This document shows, one piece after another, positions 63,525 to 64,000 of a stretch of DNA of 64,000 nucleotides; the first letter of the stretch is position 1; each line of letters begins with the position of its first letter. The notes under the pieces are model-generated. The model worked only from the letters and a program-made list of their open reading frames with translations. It ran no database searches and was not told the origin of the DNA. Source of the stretch: Chishuiella changwenlii (GTDB lineage: Bacteria > Bacteroidota > Bacteroidia > Flavobacteriales > Weeksellaceae); contig NZ_FRBH01000007.1 of assembly GCF_900142565.1 (NCBI RefSeq), forward strand, positions 1-64,000, given 5' to 3'. Both the position numbers and the translations under genes were made by a program.

Positions 63525-64000
63525 ATGGGACCTTTCTTAGGAATTCTACTTTTTATTGGAATCATTATTTTATTCCTTTTCATTTTTACAGTTAAGCAAC
63601 AAACAGCAGTTATCATAGAGCGTTTTGGTAAATTTAATAGCGTACGTAATCCTGGTTTACAATTTAAAATTCCAGTTGTGGATAAAATTGCAGGAAAAAT
63701 GTCTTTAAAAATTCAACAATTAGATGTTGTTGTAGAAACTAAAACAAAAGATGATGTGTTTGTACGATTAAAAGTTTCTGTACAATACCAAGTCATCAAA
63801 ACACAAGTATATGATGCTTTTTATAAGCTAGATAATCCATTTACACAAATCACCTCTTTTGTATTTGATGTTGTCCGTGCTGAGGTTCCTAAACTTCGCT
63901 TAGATGATGTTTTTGAGAAAAAAGATGATATTGCTATAGCAGTAAAAGGAGAGTTACAAGAAGCCATGAATTCTTATGGTTACGAGATTATTAAAACTTT
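63525..64000 (+). CDS. SPFH/band 7 (stomatin-like) membrane protein, N-terminal part
   Basis: Truncated by the window end; 158 complete codons are visible from ATG at 63525. An N-terminal hydrophobic helix (FLGILLFIGIIILFLFIFTV) leads to the band-7 domain: VKQQTAVIIERFGKFNSV, NPGLQFKIPVVDKI, KTKDDVFVRLKVSVQYQV and VRAEVPKLRLDDVFEKKDDIA. It resembles HflK/C- and QmcA-like proteins that form membrane microdomains. The C-terminal part is outside the window, so the subfamily is uncertain. Confidence 0.88.
   Translation, partial: MGPFLGILLFIGIIILFLFIFTVKQQTAVIIERFGKFNSVRNPGLQFKIPVVDKIAGKMSLKIQQLDVVVETKTKDDVFVRLKVSVQYQVIKTQVYDAFYKLDNPFTQITSFVFDVVRAEVPKLRLDDVFEKKDDIAIAVKGELQEAMNSYGYEIIKT

Noticed and set aside
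1-64000. CRISPR arrays, insertion sequences, prophage, rRNA and tRNA genes
   Set aside because: No spaced direct-repeat array, transposase ORF, phage structural gene, or tRNA-like cloverleaf with TTCGA arm was recognised by reading. A tRNAscan and IS search would be decisive.

Overview
This 64 kb window is a low-GC chromosomal segment from a member of the Bacteroidota, order Flavobacteriales. The best family-level guess is a Weeksellaceae-like organism: the oleate hydratase closely resembles the Elizabethkingia enzyme, MurF and Alr are fused, and there are DUF4249 and DUF4270 lipoproteins, TonB receptors with carboxypeptidase-like N-domains, promoters with a TAnnTTTG -7 element, and almost no Shine-Dalgarno sequences. 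The family assignment is inference. I see no insertion sequences, prophage, CRISPR, rRNA or tRNA. The region looks like a stable core chromosome with a few lineage-specific genes.

Layout. 0-5 kb: rpiB, pgk, and a single-gene oleate hydratase unit. 5-8.3 kb: an uncharacterised ABC ATPase and membrane-protein pair, then an orphan 93-aa gene. 8.4-11.7 kb (minus): GT9 glycosyltransferase, CPA2 antiporter and sufE. 11.8-13.8 kb: lipid kinase and 2-hydroxyacid dehydrogenase. 13.8-17 kb (minus): a TonB receptor with its DUF4249 lipoprotein. 17-21 kb: a 39-aa membrane peptide, pirin, a lipoprotein, and an OmpA/lipocalin pair. 21-26.5 kb (minus): methyltransferase, mnmG, ybeY and a patatin-Omp85 protein, with two parS-like sites bracketing mnmG. 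26.6-29.7 kb (minus): murF-alr fusion and tdk. 29.8-38.6 kb: surface-polysaccharide initiating transferase, DUF6341/DUF6427, lpxH, queD, comF-like, Ig-like lipoprotein, DUF2752/CCC pair and radA. 38.7-43.9 kb: duplicated secreted proteins, a GNAT, a Balon/aeRF1-like ribosome factor, a repeat-bearing secreted protein and an Lrp regulator. 43.9-53.6 kb: trmN6, an NtrY-like kinase, ribE, glmS, DUF4270, a half-length glycogen-synthase-like gene, panC, panD and a flippase-like membrane protein. 53.6-64 kb: leuS, a PhoR/PhoB-like two-component system divergent from a TonB receptor plus surface lipoprotein operon, a DUF59 Fe-S factor and the start of an SPFH protein.

How the genes relate. Envelope construction dominates: murF-alr, glmS, lpxH, GT9, sugar transferase, Omp85-patatin, two TonB receptor systems and many lipoproteins. 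Housekeeping includes pgk, rpiB, leuS, panCD, ribE, queD, mnmG, ybeY, radA and Fe-S assembly. The points most worth follow-up are the paired parS-like sites, the Balon-like hibernation-factor homologue, the PhoBR-linked TonB/lipoprotein operon with 11-bp-spaced repeats, the ABC pair with a changed H-loop, and several small or orphan genes.

Six start sites were moved from the longest possible reading frame to an internal ATG: the membrane protein at 6131, patatin at 26509, queD at 33715, DUF4270 at 50282, the GT5-like gene at 51110, and the DUF59 protein at 63120. The 143-aa protein at 56605 was treated the same way. The murF-alr fusion appears to start at TTG.
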